From Pontimicrobium sp. SW4 (lineage in GTDB: Bacteria; Bacteroidota; Bacteroidia; Flavobacteriales; Flavobacteriaceae), in the NCBI RefSeq assembly GCF_039954625.1, contig NZ_CP157199.1, forward strand, positions 1,550,001-1,614,000: a DNA stretch of 64,000 nt. The letters run 5' to 3'. Below, in pieces: positions 25,001 through 33,438 of this stretch (position 1 is its first letter; every line of letters begins with the position of its first letter). The notes under the pieces are model-generated. The model saw only the letters and a list, made by a program, of their open reading frames with translations. It searched no databases and was not told where the DNA came from. The translations under genes and the position numbers were made by a program.

Positions 25001-27166
25001 ATGATTAACATTCACGAAAAGACACTTCAAGATTTAGAGTTTTCTACCGTGTTGCAACAAGTAAGTGACCATTGTGTTACTGCTCTTGGCAAAGCAAAGG
25101 TTTTTAATATTACACCATATGATAAAAAGGAAACCCTACTCATTAGCCTACAGTTAACACATGAGTATGTGTCCTCGTTTTATAATGATAATCGTATACC
25201 AAATCACGGATTTGATCCTATAACAAAAGAACTACAATTACTAAATATTGAAAATACTTATTTAGAAACACACAGCTTGAAAAAGCTAGTATTCATATCT
25301 TTAACGGTAAATGATATTCTTAAATTCTTAAAAAAATTCGAAGAATATTATCCTAACTTACATCGTTACACCTCGCATATTGAAATAACTACTGCACTTA
25401 TTGAGAGTGTTGATACTATTGTTGATCGTTTTGGTGATGTAAAGGATAATGCATCTTCATTGCTTTATGAATTACGACAAGGTATTAATAAATTAAAAGG
25501 TAAAATTAATTCTAGTTTCACAAGTGCCTTAAACACCTACCATAATTTAGAATACCTAGATGATATTCGTGAATCTGTCGTAGAAAATAAGCGTGTTTTG
25601 GCTGTAAAAGCTATGTATAGACGTAAAGTAAAAGGTGCTATTATGGGTGGTAGCAAAACTGGAAGTATCGTTTATATAGAGCCAGAAGCAACTCTTCAAC
25701 ATTCTAGAGAACTCAACAATTTAGAATATGAAGAAAGCGAAGAAGTTGTTAGGATATTAAAAGAGCTAACAAATTATATTCGCCCATTTTTGCCTTTATT
25801 ACAAAATTACCAATCGTTTCTAACAACTATAGATGTTATTGCGGCCAAAGCAAAGTATGCAAAGTCTATGAATGCAATTCTTCCTGAAATTACAGAAGAA
25901 CGTGATATGTACTTAAGAGATGCATACCACCCACTACTATATTTGACCAATTTAGAAAAGAAAGAAAAAACATTTCCGCAAACTATTGCCTTAAAGCATG
26001 ACAGTAGAATTATTGTTATTTCTGGGCCTAACGCTGGTGGAAAAAGCATCACACTTAAAACTATTGGTTTATTACAAGTAATGCTGCAAAGTGGCATGCT
26101 AATTCCTGTTCATGAACGTAGTAAAGCGTGCTTATTTGATCGTATATTGAGCGATATAGGAGATAATCAATCCATAGAAAATCATTTGAGTACGTATAGC
26201 TACAGACTAAAGCAAATGAATTATTTCTTAAAGAAATGCAACAAGAAAACATTATTTCTAATTGATGAGTTTGGTACAGGTAGTGATCCTGAACTTGGTG
26301 GCGCTTTAGCTGAAACTTTTCTAGAAGTCTTTTATGATCGTGGAGCTTTTGGTATTATAACAACTCATTATTCCAATTTAAAATTGTTAGCCAATGAGAA
26401 GGAACACATGATTAATGCTAATATGCTGTTTGATGAACGCTCGCTAGAGCCATTATATAAACTAGCATTAGGTCAAGCTGGAAGCTCGTTTACTTTTGAA
26501 GTTGCTCAAAAAAATGGTATTCCCTATAACTTAATAAATAAAGCTAAAAAGAAAATTGAACGTTCAAAAGTACGTTTTGATGCTACTATTGCTAAGTTAC
26601 AGAAAGAACGATCTAAGCTTGAAAAAACTGGAGAATCATTAAAACAAAATGAGAAAAAGAAACTTGCCGAAGCTGATAAACTAGAAGCAATTAACGATAA
26701 AGTTCAAAAGAAACTTGAAAGCTATCAGGAGTTATACGATAGTAACCAGAGACTTATCTATTTAGGGCAAAAAGTAAACGATTTATCTGAAAAGTATTTA
26801 AATAACAAACGAAAACGTGAATTGATGGCTGAACTATTCAAGTTGGTTCAAATTGAAAATTCAAAACGCAAAAAAGTATCCGTTCGCGAAAAAAAAGTTA
26901 TCAAACAAAAAGAGCAACAAGTAAAGAAAGAAGTTGAGAAAAAAGTTGAAGTTATTAGAAAGAAAAAGATAGCCGCAAAGAAAAAAAACATAGAAACGCC
27001 AAAGCCAAAACCTATACTTAAAGTTGGAGATCGAGTTAGAATGGAAGATGGTCGTGCCATTGGAAGCATTGATAAGATTGAAAAAAATAAAGCTATAGTA
27101 AACTACGGCTTATTTACAACAAATGTTAGTATGGAACAATTGGAATTAGTTGAAAATAAGAAATGA
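25001..27166 (+). CDS. mutS2: MutS2-type ATPase lacking the Smr domain
   Basis: 721 residues from the ATG at 25001. The core/lever region is at about 1-300, and the MutS ATPase follows with Walker A GPNAGGKS (about 343-350), DIGDNQSIENHLSTYS, Walker B FLIDEFGTGSDP and an ITTHYSNLK switch. A long coiled coil (about 500-655) and a C-terminal KOW-like beta segment (VGDRVRMEDGRAIGSI) complete it. The Smr nuclease domain of typical MutS2 (LDLHG and HGxGxG motifs) is absent. MutS2 proteins act on recombination intermediates or collided ribosomes rather than mismatches. Its stop overlaps the next start (ATGA). Confidence 0.9.
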   Translation: MINIHEKTLQDLEFSTVLQQVSDHCVTALGKAKVFNITPYDKKETLLISLQLTHEYVSSFYNDNRIPNHGFDPITKELQLLNIENTYLETHSLKKLVFISLTVNDILKFLKKFEEYYPNLHRYTSHIEITTALIESVDTIVDRFGDVKDNASSLLYELRQGINKLKGKINSSFTSALNTYHNLEYLDDIRESVVENKRVLAVKAMYRRKVKGAIMGGSKTGSIVYIEPEATLQHSRELNNLEYEESEEVVRILKELTNYIRPFLPLLQNYQSFLTTIDVIAAKAKYAKSMNAILPEITEERDMYLRDAYHPLLYLTNLEKKEKTFPQTIALKHDSRIIVISGPNAGGKSITLKTIGLLQVMLQSGMLIPVHERSKACLFDRILSDIGDNQSIENHLSTYSYRLKQMNYFLKKCNKKTLFLIDEFGTGSDPELGGALAETFLEVFYDRGAFGIITTHYSNLKLLANEKEHMINANMLFDERSLEPLYKLALGQAGSSFTFEVAQKNGIPYNLINKAKKKIERSKVRFDATIAKLQKERSKLEKTGESLKQNEKKKLAEADKLEAINDKVQKKLESYQELYDSNQRLIYLGQKVNDLSEKYLNNKRKRELMAELFKLVQIENSKRKKVSVREKKVIKQKEQQVKKEVEKKVEVIRKKKIAAKKKNIETPKPKPILKVGDRVRMEDGRAIGSIDKIEKNKAIVNYGLFTTNVSMEQLELVENKK

Positions 27167-27579
27167 TACAGTTACCAAAACATAAACATATTATCCTCTT
27201 CGATGGTGTTTGCAACCTCTGCAATTCTAGTATTAATTATGTAATAAAGCATGATAAAAATGATGTGTTTATGTTTGCTCCATTGCAAGGAGAGGTTGGT
27301 GGTCTAATTAGAAAACAATTTCAATTAGATACTTCAAAAACCGATTCTATTCTTTTATATTCTCAAGAAAAAGGTTTAAAAATAAAATCAACAGCAGCTT
27401 TAGCGGTAGCTTCCAAATTAGGTTTTCCAAGAAATTTACTAGTAGTGTTTTACATTATTCCACCATTTATTAGAAATTGGGTATATGATTATATTGCCAA
27501 GAATAGATATAAGTGGTATGGTAAAAAAGATATTTGCATGATACCAACCCAAGAACTAAAAGCAAAATTTTTACAATAA
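27163..27579 (+). CDS. DCC1-like thiol-disulfide oxidoreductase family (DUF393)
   Basis: 138 residues with the defining N-terminal motif LFDGVCNLCNSSINYVIKHD, in which the Cys-x-x-Cys (DGVCNLC) resembles a thioredoxin active site. FAPLQGE and a hydrophobic stretch IPPFIRNWVYDYIAKNRY near the C-terminus are also typical. The function is poorly known; a redox role is inferred from the CxxC. It overlaps mutS2 by four bases, so it is translated from the same message. Confidence 0.87.
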   Translation: MIQLPKHKHIILFDGVCNLCNSSINYVIKHDKNDVFMFAPLQGEVGGLIRKQFQLDTSKTDSILLYSQEKGLKIKSTAALAVASKLGFPRNLLVVFYIIPPFIRNWVYDYIAKNRYKWYGKKDICMIPTQELKAKFLQ

Positions 27580-27580
27580 A

Positions 27581-27608
27581 AAAACCCAAAGATTTATCTT
27601 TGGGTTTT
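27581..27608 (+). terminator. Terminator of the mutS2-DCC1 operon
   Basis: AAAACCCAAAGAT and ATCTTTGGGTTTT form a 12-13-bp stem around a short TT loop, flanked by an A run upstream and T-rich sequence downstream. It follows the stop codon directly. Confidence 0.9.
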
Positions 27609-27744
27609 ATACATTTAACAATTAACACAATTAAATGTAAATCTTAGCACACTTATTTTGGTGACAATAAATATAACTAAGCATTTGTCTTATAGTGCAA
27701 AATTATCGTTAAAACTCTCTTTTATTTGATAAAAGAAGTAATTG

Positions 27745-28902
27745 CTACTTTAAATTCTTTAAAATAAAATCTATCGTTTCATTTTTATTATCATTACTCA
27801 AATAAGAATCTGTATAATACTTTGAATTTACAGCATATCCATTCTCAATGAGATACTCAATAGTATCGATGTGTTCTAATGACACTTTTCCAGTAAGTAG
27901 TAAGCTCAGGTCTTTTCCTGATTGGTAATAATCAAACACTTTCTTTAGACCTGACAGATATAAATAATCTTTTGTAAAACCTCCACCACGATGCGCTCTT
28001 ACAGTAATATGAAAAGCGTCTTCTCTATTTAAATCGTGCGTATTATGAAGTAGTCTAAATGTTTTTGAAAAGGAATATCCTTTTGCCAAACTATTAACAG
28101 CAATAACTCTATACGCTAACTCTCGTAATCGCTTGATAGTTAAATTTCCAGACATATATTCGCTAAAAACGGCTAACCCTTCTTGTGTTTCAACATTATT
28201 TGGAAAACCATGAGAAAAGATTTTTAAAGGATGTAATAACCCATTCATAGTGGTAACCATATGTACTCCAATTTCGTGATTGGTTAGTACACCAATTTCG
28301 TTTTCGCTAAATGTATGATGATTGTTAAGTACTAATGTTTTTGAATTATTAAGAACCATAGCTATGGCTCCCATAGTGGTTGAGTATTTTATATTGTAAG
28401 TAAAATCGTATCTTCCCGAAAACCCCCTAAAAATTTCTTCAGTTTCTTCTGCCGTATATTTAGGTTTAAAATGAGCATCATCGTAGTTATCTTCAAAATG
28501 AAGAATGTACTTTGCATTTTCAACATCTTTTTCAGTTGGTGTTCCGAATGAATGTAGACTGTTATAATAAAACTTTTTTCCTTTCCCTATGGTTTCAATA
28601 CTTTGAATAAGTCCAGAATAAAAATATATAATTTCTTCATACAAGTCTCTAATTCGTTCATCTTCAATTCGCTCGATAGGTAAAGAAAAGAACTCACGAT
28701 GAAGATTAAACTTATCAAAGTCAATATTTGGATAATGGAAAACTGGATTGGTTAAATACTTAGACGCGAAAAATTTCTCTTTTTCACTTTCAATATTAAC
28801 AGGGTTAACGTAAGTTAAAAGCTCTATTTTTTTAACCAATTTGTCTAAATAAGTGTCAATCTCTAGTAGTGTTTTACTAGGTGTGCTCGTCTCTTGCTTC
28901 AT
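27745..28902 (-). CDS. DUF1704 / QEGLA-motif metallopeptidase
   Basis: 385 residues, cytoplasmic. The zinc-binding HExxxH is seen as HEIGVH (209-214) and the family signature TQEGLAVFSEYMSG at 239-252. This is the DUF1704 family, annotated as flavohemoglobin expression-modulating QEGLA-motif proteins and related to the animal tyrosine carboxypeptidase MATCAP, which also uses HExxxH. That relation makes a carboxypeptidase-like activity on a peptide or conjugate the best guess. It is the last gene of a five-gene operon that also encodes an N-formylglutamate-amidohydrolase-like enzyme and an ATP-grasp ligase. Confidence 0.88.
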   Translation of the reverse strand: MKQETSTPSKTLLEIDTYLDKLVKKIELLTYVNPVNIESEKEKFFASKYLTNPVFHYPNIDFDKFNLHREFFSLPIERIEDERIRDLYEEIIYFYSGLIQSIETIGKGKKFYYNSLHSFGTPTEKDVENAKYILHFEDNYDDAHFKPKYTAEETEEIFRGFSGRYDFTYNIKYSTTMGAIAMVLNNSKTLVLNNHHTFSENEIGVLTNHEIGVHMVTTMNGLLHPLKIFSHGFPNNVETQEGLAVFSEYMSGNLTIKRLRELAYRVIAVNSLAKGYSFSKTFRLLHNTHDLNREDAFHITVRAHRGGGFTKDYLYLSGLKKVFDYYQSGKDLSLLLTGKVSLEHIDTIEYLIENGYAVNSKYYTDSYLSNDNKNETIDFILKNLK

Positions 28903-28908
28903 ATTTAT

Positions 28909-28926
28909 TTTTCACGAAAGTGAAAA
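28909..28926. repeat. Short perfect hairpin (ttttcac-gaaa-gtgaaaa)
   Basis: A 7-bp perfect stem with a GAAA loop lies between the N-formylglutamate-amidohydrolase-like gene and the DUF1704 gene of the same operon. It resembles the core of the REP-like units at 4872-4933. It could stabilise or process the message; there is no T run long enough for a clear terminator. Confidence 0.5.
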
Positions 28927-28943
28927 CTTCTTTACTAAGTAAT

Positions 28944-29774
28944 TTATTTACTGTGCTTTTCTATAAATGTTTTTGCGTGAATTGGAAGTCGTTTTTTTAG
29001 CTGATTTTCCACACTCTGGGCAACTTCCGGGAAATTAATCTGCTCGCATTCATCACAATACACTTTAGCAATTTCAGTTGCTAAAACTAATGTATTTTTA
29101 AAACTATTGGTAATAAACTTTAGAAAATATCCATTACCAAAAAAGGTGTTATTTATCAACGCAGTAGACTTGATATTATTAGGAAGCTGTATTTCAGACA
29201 AACTTTGTCTCCACAGTTCAATATCTTCTCCAAAACGATTATTATCAACATTACTAGTTCCTAAATTCCATGTTGGCACTTCCCTATCCCAACGCTTCCA
29301 ATTGTAACTGTGCATATCGTAAACTATAGCTGCTCCAAATTTTGCCTCTATACTTTCGATTAAAGCATAAGTAACATTGTAAAACGCTTTATGCTTAGAT
29401 AACGATTTTAGTTTATGCTCTTCAGGTAAAGGTAATCTCCAAAGTTGTTTTCCCCATGCGGTTTCAAACACTGCATCTTCAGGTGCTCTGTTTAAATCAT
29501 ATTCGAAACGAGAATCGCAACCTGCTATTACAATTGGATGAGAAATAATCATGTTCTTAGTTTCAGGGTCTTCTTCGTACCACCTATCATATTCTGTATG
29601 TAAACAATTATCCCAAAGCTCTTTTCTAAATTGGTGCCCATCGTGTATAGCTGCACAGACATAAGGCACATATTCTTCTATTTTTATTGTAAATGAATAA
29701 TCTTCAGCTACTGCATGAAATGTTTGTTGAGATTTAATGTTATTAATTATTGCTTCAATAGATAACTTCTGCAT
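28944..29774 (-). CDS. N-formylglutamate amidohydrolase-family enzyme
   Basis: 276 residues. Zinc-peptidase-like motifs are visible: AIHDGHQF (about 42-49), CDSRFEYDLNR (with the DxNR segment), and VYDMHSYNWKR. These match the N-formylglutamate amidohydrolase (FGase) family, which hydrolyses N-acylated acidic amino acids and is distantly related to zinc carboxypeptidases. There are no histidine-degradation genes nearby, so the classical role in histidine breakdown is unlikely. Its neighbours (ATP-grasp ligase, DUF1704 peptidase) suggest it cleaves a peptide-like or formyl/acyl-amino-acid conjugate. Confidence 0.85.
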   Translation of the reverse strand: MQKLSIEAIINNIKSQQTFHAVAEDYSFTIKIEEYVPYVCAAIHDGHQFRKELWDNCLHTEYDRWYEEDPETKNMIISHPIVIAGCDSRFEYDLNRAPEDAVFETAWGKQLWRLPLPEEHKLKSLSKHKAFYNVTYALIESIEAKFGAAIVYDMHSYNWKRWDREVPTWNLGTSNVDNNRFGEDIELWRQSLSEIQLPNNIKSTALINNTFFGNGYFLKFITNSFKNTLVLATEIAKVYCDECEQINFPEVAQSVENQLKKRLPIHAKTFIEKHSK

Positions 29775-29775
29775 A

Positions 29776-30105
29776 TCAACTCAGAATTTTTTTAAGGAAT
29801 AGAAACATATTACGTTCCATAATATCATATTCGCCATCACTTAAAAAAAGCGTTTTAATATCAGTAAATAGTGATTCTAGCTCATCAGCATTATAATTAT
29901 GGTCTTTTACACCTTGAATTATTTTTTGAAGACTTTGATAGTCATTATCCTTATCAAACTCATCATGTATTTTTTGAAACGTTTGCATGTCTACTTTTGA
30001 GATGATAACGTTTTTTTCTGTATTTGCTTCTTCAAAATTTGAATGAGCTGTATATAATAATATATAAGCAACTAACTCTTCTTTGGTCCAATGAGGTTGT
30101 TTCAT
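29776..30105 (-). CDS. Small helical protein, TerB-like by appearance
   Basis: 109 residues, entirely helical by composition. The pattern AYILLYTAHSNFEEANTEK near the N-terminus and a later FLSDGEYDIMERNMFLFLKKIL resemble the acidic helical TerB fold, but the key Asp positions are only partly matched, so this is a weak similarity. It is one base away from the FGase-like gene and 93 bases downstream of the rhodanese gene, in a conserved-looking operon. Function unknown; a scaffold or sensor role is speculation. Confidence 0.65.
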   Translation of the reverse strand: MKQPHWTKEELVAYILLYTAHSNFEEANTEKNVIISKVDMQTFQKIHDEFDKDNDYQSLQKIIQGVKDHNYNADELESLFTDIKTLFLSDGEYDIMERNMFLFLKKILS

Positions 30106-30198
30106 CAGTTTAGTTTATTTGTTTTTTTATAGGTCAGATGTAATTCGCCGATAATCATTTTTGTTGGTATCAAATTCTTTGTATTGCTCATTTTAAAA

Positions 30199-31029
30199 TT
30201 ATTCTTTTGTTAATGTGCCATACTCAGTCCATGAGCCATCATAAACTGAAACATTTTTTTTACCAATCAACTCTGCTCCTAATGCTAATATACAAGCTGT
30301 GATTCCTGAACCACAAGAAAAAACTAAATGCTCGTCTTTAACATTAACTATATCAAATGCTTCTTCAATTTGTTTTGTAGACTTGAAGCAATTTTTATCT
30401 AAAAGCTTAGAAAAAGGAATATTAACTGAGTTTGGAATTGAGCCACTTCGTAAACCCTCCCTTGGCTCTGGTACTATACCATTAAACCTATTTTCTGATC
30501 GTGCATCTATAATTAAATGCTTACTGTTATTAGATGATTTTTGAATGTCGTTAAAAAACTTAAACGCTTTAGGGTTGTATTTTGCTATAAAGTTTCCTTT
30601 AGTCTTTGAGTGCGCTTTCTTTGTTTCTAAATTATAACCTTTAGATTTCCATTCAGGCAAACCTCCATCTAGTACTGCAACGTTTTCAAAACCAAAAGCT
30701 TTAAACAAATACCAAACTCTTGCACTGGAATAAATACCTTTATCGTCATACACTACAATCTTGCAGTTATTATTAACTCCTAGATTTTGAGCTTCTCTGG
30801 AAAATTTCTCTTCTGAAGGTACTGTATTAGGAAAAGGTGCACTTGTATCACTAAATACATACTTTATATCAAAAAACTGAGTGTTCGGGATTTGTGAGCT
30901 TTCATAATCCGTTTTATTATCAGTAACTTTATTCATACTTGCATCAAAGATGAGCAAGTTATTTTCGTTTAAATGATTATGTAACCATTCAACCGAAACC
31001 AAAGAACCAAATTGTGACGTGCTACCCAT
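30199..31029 (-). CDS. Sulfurtransferase with two rhodanese domains
   Basis: 276 residues with tandem rhodanese modules. The first (about 8-125) lacks the catalytic Cys. The second (about 150-276) has the loop FSCGSGITACILALGAEL with the active-site Cys near residue 237. The CGSGxTA form is typical of 3-mercaptopyruvate sulfurtransferases, whereas thiosulfate sulfurtransferases usually have CRxGxT. No signal peptide, so cytoplasmic. It lies 15 bases downstream of the GshB-like ligase gene and so is probably co-transcribed with it; it may provide or remove sulfane sulfur on the thiol product. Confidence 0.88.
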   Translation of the reverse strand: MGSTSQFGSLVSVEWLHNHLNENNLLIFDASMNKVTDNKTDYESSQIPNTQFFDIKYVFSDTSAPFPNTVPSEEKFSREAQNLGVNNNCKIVVYDDKGIYSSARVWYLFKAFGFENVAVLDGGLPEWKSKGYNLETKKAHSKTKGNFIAKYNPKAFKFFNDIQKSSNNSKHLIIDARSENRFNGIVPEPREGLRSGSIPNSVNIPFSKLLDKNCFKSTKQIEEAFDIVNVKDEHLVFSCGSGITACILALGAELIGKKNVSVYDGSWTEYGTLTKE

Positions 31030-31044
31030 ACTATCCTTATTAAA

Positions 31045-32082
31045 CTAAGCCTCATCTACAGTTTTACGTAAACGTGTACGTCTGTCAAAAGCTTGTAATT
31101 TGTCAATAACTTTACTTTCAAGGAAGTCAATTACTTTTTCTTCAACCCTAATTTTTGGTTTGTATACTTTATTTATGTACGTAATCCCACCAGGAGACAT
31201 CACGTTTACTTCAACTAGTTTTCCACCAATAACATCAATACCAACAAAATACAATCCATCATTTACTAATTTCGGGCCAATTTGTTTACACAAAGCTTTT
31301 TCGGCTTTTGATAGTGTATGTTTTTGTACACTTCCACCAGCAGAAACATTAGAACGATGGTCGTCAGTTCCAGGAACACGCCTCATCGCACCAACCGGTT
31401 CTCCATTGAGTAACAAAATTCTAATATCTCCTTGATCAGCACCTTCAATATAATCTTGCAAAATTACGTAATTCGAAACACCATCTGAGCCTGTTATATA
31501 AAAGTCTAATAAGGAATTAATATTACTCATTGCTGACTTCTCTATAAGAATCACTCCTGAGCCTCCAAAACCATTTAATGGCTTTAAAATCATTTTATCT
31601 GCTTTAGACTCTTTTATTTGTTTTACTAAATAATCCTTATTTTTTGATACATGTGTAGCAGGAATAATATTACTATGTGCATCACCAAAAGCAGCTGTGT
31701 ATAACTTATTATTGGCTTCTCTCATTCCGCGAAGCGAATTAATTATAAACACATCGTCTTTTACCGAATCCAAGAAATTTAACATGATTGGGTCTAATGG
31801 AGGGTTTGCTCTAAAAAAAATCGCATCAAAGCCAGCTAATGGCAGCATTTCTTCACGTAACTCTGCCTTATTATAGAATGCTTTTAGTGAAGCAGGTACT
31901 TTATCCATCCTACCAATAACAGTACAAAATGCATTGGTTACACTGTTTCTAATAGTCAAATTTGCTGGGGTACACATTGCCACTCCATGTCCTCGTTTGG
32001 CACATTCTTTCATTAATGCTAAACTTGTATCGTTTTCTGCATCAATATCTTCCCATGGGTACATTATAAAACAAACATTCAT
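31045..32082 (-). CDS. GshB-like ATP-grasp ligase
   Basis: 345 residues with the prokaryotic glutathione synthetase layout: the N-terminal domain begins MNVCFIMYPWEDIDAENDTS, and the ATP-grasp core shows KMILKPLNGFGGSGV, QDYIEGADQGDIRILLLNGEPVGAMRRVP, the SNVSAGGS loop and EVNVMSPGG near the end. It would normally be called glutathione synthase. However, bshA in this window indicates bacillithiol as the cell thiol, and the operon partners are peptidases rather than gshA. I therefore favour an ATP-grasp amide ligase joining another amino acid or peptide; this is inference. Confidence 0.85.
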   Translation of the reverse strand: MNVCFIMYPWEDIDAENDTSLALMKECAKRGHGVAMCTPANLTIRNSVTNAFCTVIGRMDKVPASLKAFYNKAELREEMLPLAGFDAIFFRANPPLDPIMLNFLDSVKDDVFIINSLRGMREANNKLYTAAFGDAHSNIIPATHVSKNKDYLVKQIKESKADKMILKPLNGFGGSGVILIEKSAMSNINSLLDFYITGSDGVSNYVILQDYIEGADQGDIRILLLNGEPVGAMRRVPGTDDHRSNVSAGGSVQKHTLSKAEKALCKQIGPKLVNDGLYFVGIDVIGGKLVEVNVMSPGGITYINKVYKPKIRVEEKVIDFLESKVIDKLQAFDRRTRLRKTVDEA

Positions 32083-32108
32083 CTTCTTTATCTTAAATTT
32101 TTATCTGT

Positions 32109-33434
32109 TTATTTTACTTCTTCATAATGGTCATCCCAATTTTTAATTTTTGGCTCACCAAGTTTTCCAACTGATTTGGCTACCACCATTGATACCATTG
32201 CATCACCAGTAACATTTACAACAGTTCTACACATATCTAAAGGTCTATCTACTGCAAAAATCAAAGCTAAACCAATTGGTAAAAGTTCAGGAGGAAGTCC
32301 AACAGACTCTAAAACAATAACCAACATTACCATACCTGCGCCTGGAACTGCTGCACTACCAATTGATGCTAGTAAAGCTGTTAAAACAATTGTTATTTGA
32401 TCTCCAAATGTAAGGTCTAATCCTAGTGCTTGAAATATAAATACTGCGGCAACTGCTTGATATAGGCTAGTTCCATCCATATTAATAGTTGCTCCAACTG
32501 GAAGAACAAAACTTGAAACTTCCTTGTCTACTCCTATATGCTCTTCAACACGTTCCATAGTTACAGGAAGTGTCGCTGCACTACTGCTGGTTGAAAATGC
32601 CAACAATTGTGCTGGACTAATCTCTTTTAAAAACCAAAACGGATTCTTTTTTGTAACTGTTGCCACAATAACTGTATAAAAAGCTATCATTAGTACTAAC
32701 CCTAGTAATACAACTCCAGCATATTGTGCTAATGCTACTAATATATCTGGATCGTCGGAAGATACTACAACACTTGCTAACAGCGCAAATACAGCATATG
32801 GTGCAGTAAGCATAATTAGGTCTACCATTTTTAGAACAACATCATTAAGCGAATCAAAAAAGTTTTTTAAAGGCTCAGCTTTTTTCTCTCCAATTAATAG
32901 CATAGAGATTCCTAAGAATATAGAAAAGAAAATAACTTGAAGCATCAGGCTATTCTCACTCATGGCTTTTATTGCATTATCTGGAACCATATCTTCAATA
33001 AACTGTAATGGCCCACTTTCAACTTGTTTAGAAGCTTCACTAATTTTTTCCTGAACACTACTGTTTTCTGAATATGTACTAGTTAATTTTGAAATTGTTT
33101 CTTCAGACACACCATTACCTGGCTGTAAAACATTTACTATTAATAGACCTATAGATATAGCAATAACTGTAGTAATTACATACGTTATGATTGTTCTAAT
33201 ACCAATACTTTTAAATTTTGAAATATCCTTTAAATCGGAAATTCCTTTTATTAAAGATGCTAGTATTAAAGGTATTGCGATTAGCTTCAATAACTTTACA
33301 AAAATAGTTCCAAAAGGTTTTATCCAATCATCAGTAAAAGCTTTACCACCATCAATTTGCAACATGATAAAGCCAAAGATTAGTCCTAATAGCATTCCAA
33401 TTAGAATTTGCCAATGTAATGCGAGTTTCTTCAT
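32109..33434 (-). CDS. Dicarboxylate/amino acid:cation symporter (DAACS family)
   Basis: 441 residues with about eight membrane helices and the two re-entrant hairpins of glutamate-transporter homologues. The serine-rich hairpin STSSSAATLPVTM, the NMDGTSLY motif in TM7 and the later PGAGMVML / DRPLDMCRTVVNVTGD in TM8 are all intact. It imports glutamate, aspartate or C4-dicarboxylates with Na+ or H+. An insert of about 40 residues between helices 3 and 4 (QPGNGVSEETISKL and following) is typical for Bacteroidota members. It lies 4 bases downstream of aroC, possibly read through. Confidence 0.92.
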   Translation of the reverse strand: MKKLALHWQILIGMLLGLIFGFIMLQIDGGKAFTDDWIKPFGTIFVKLLKLIAIPLILASLIKGISDLKDISKFKSIGIRTIITYVITTVIAISIGLLIVNVLQPGNGVSEETISKLTSTYSENSSVQEKISEASKQVESGPLQFIEDMVPDNAIKAMSENSLMLQVIFFSIFLGISMLLIGEKKAEPLKNFFDSLNDVVLKMVDLIMLTAPYAVFALLASVVVSSDDPDILVALAQYAGVVLLGLVLMIAFYTVIVATVTKKNPFWFLKEISPAQLLAFSTSSSAATLPVTMERVEEHIGVDKEVSSFVLPVGATINMDGTSLYQAVAAVFIFQALGLDLTFGDQITIVLTALLASIGSAAVPGAGMVMLVIVLESVGLPPELLPIGLALIFAVDRPLDMCRTVVNVTGDAMVSMVVAKSVGKLGEPKIKNWDDHYEEVK

Positions 33435-33438
33435 AATT

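Noticed and set aside
27612..27639. Inverted repeat ACATTTAA...TTAAATGT after the mutS2 operon
   Set aside because: An 8-bp AT-only stem with a long loop is expected by chance in such AT-rich DNA and it follows a much better terminator.
29776..30105. Firm call of TerB for the 109-residue gene
   Set aside because: The helical composition fits, but the conserved acidic positions are only partly present; kept as weak similarity.
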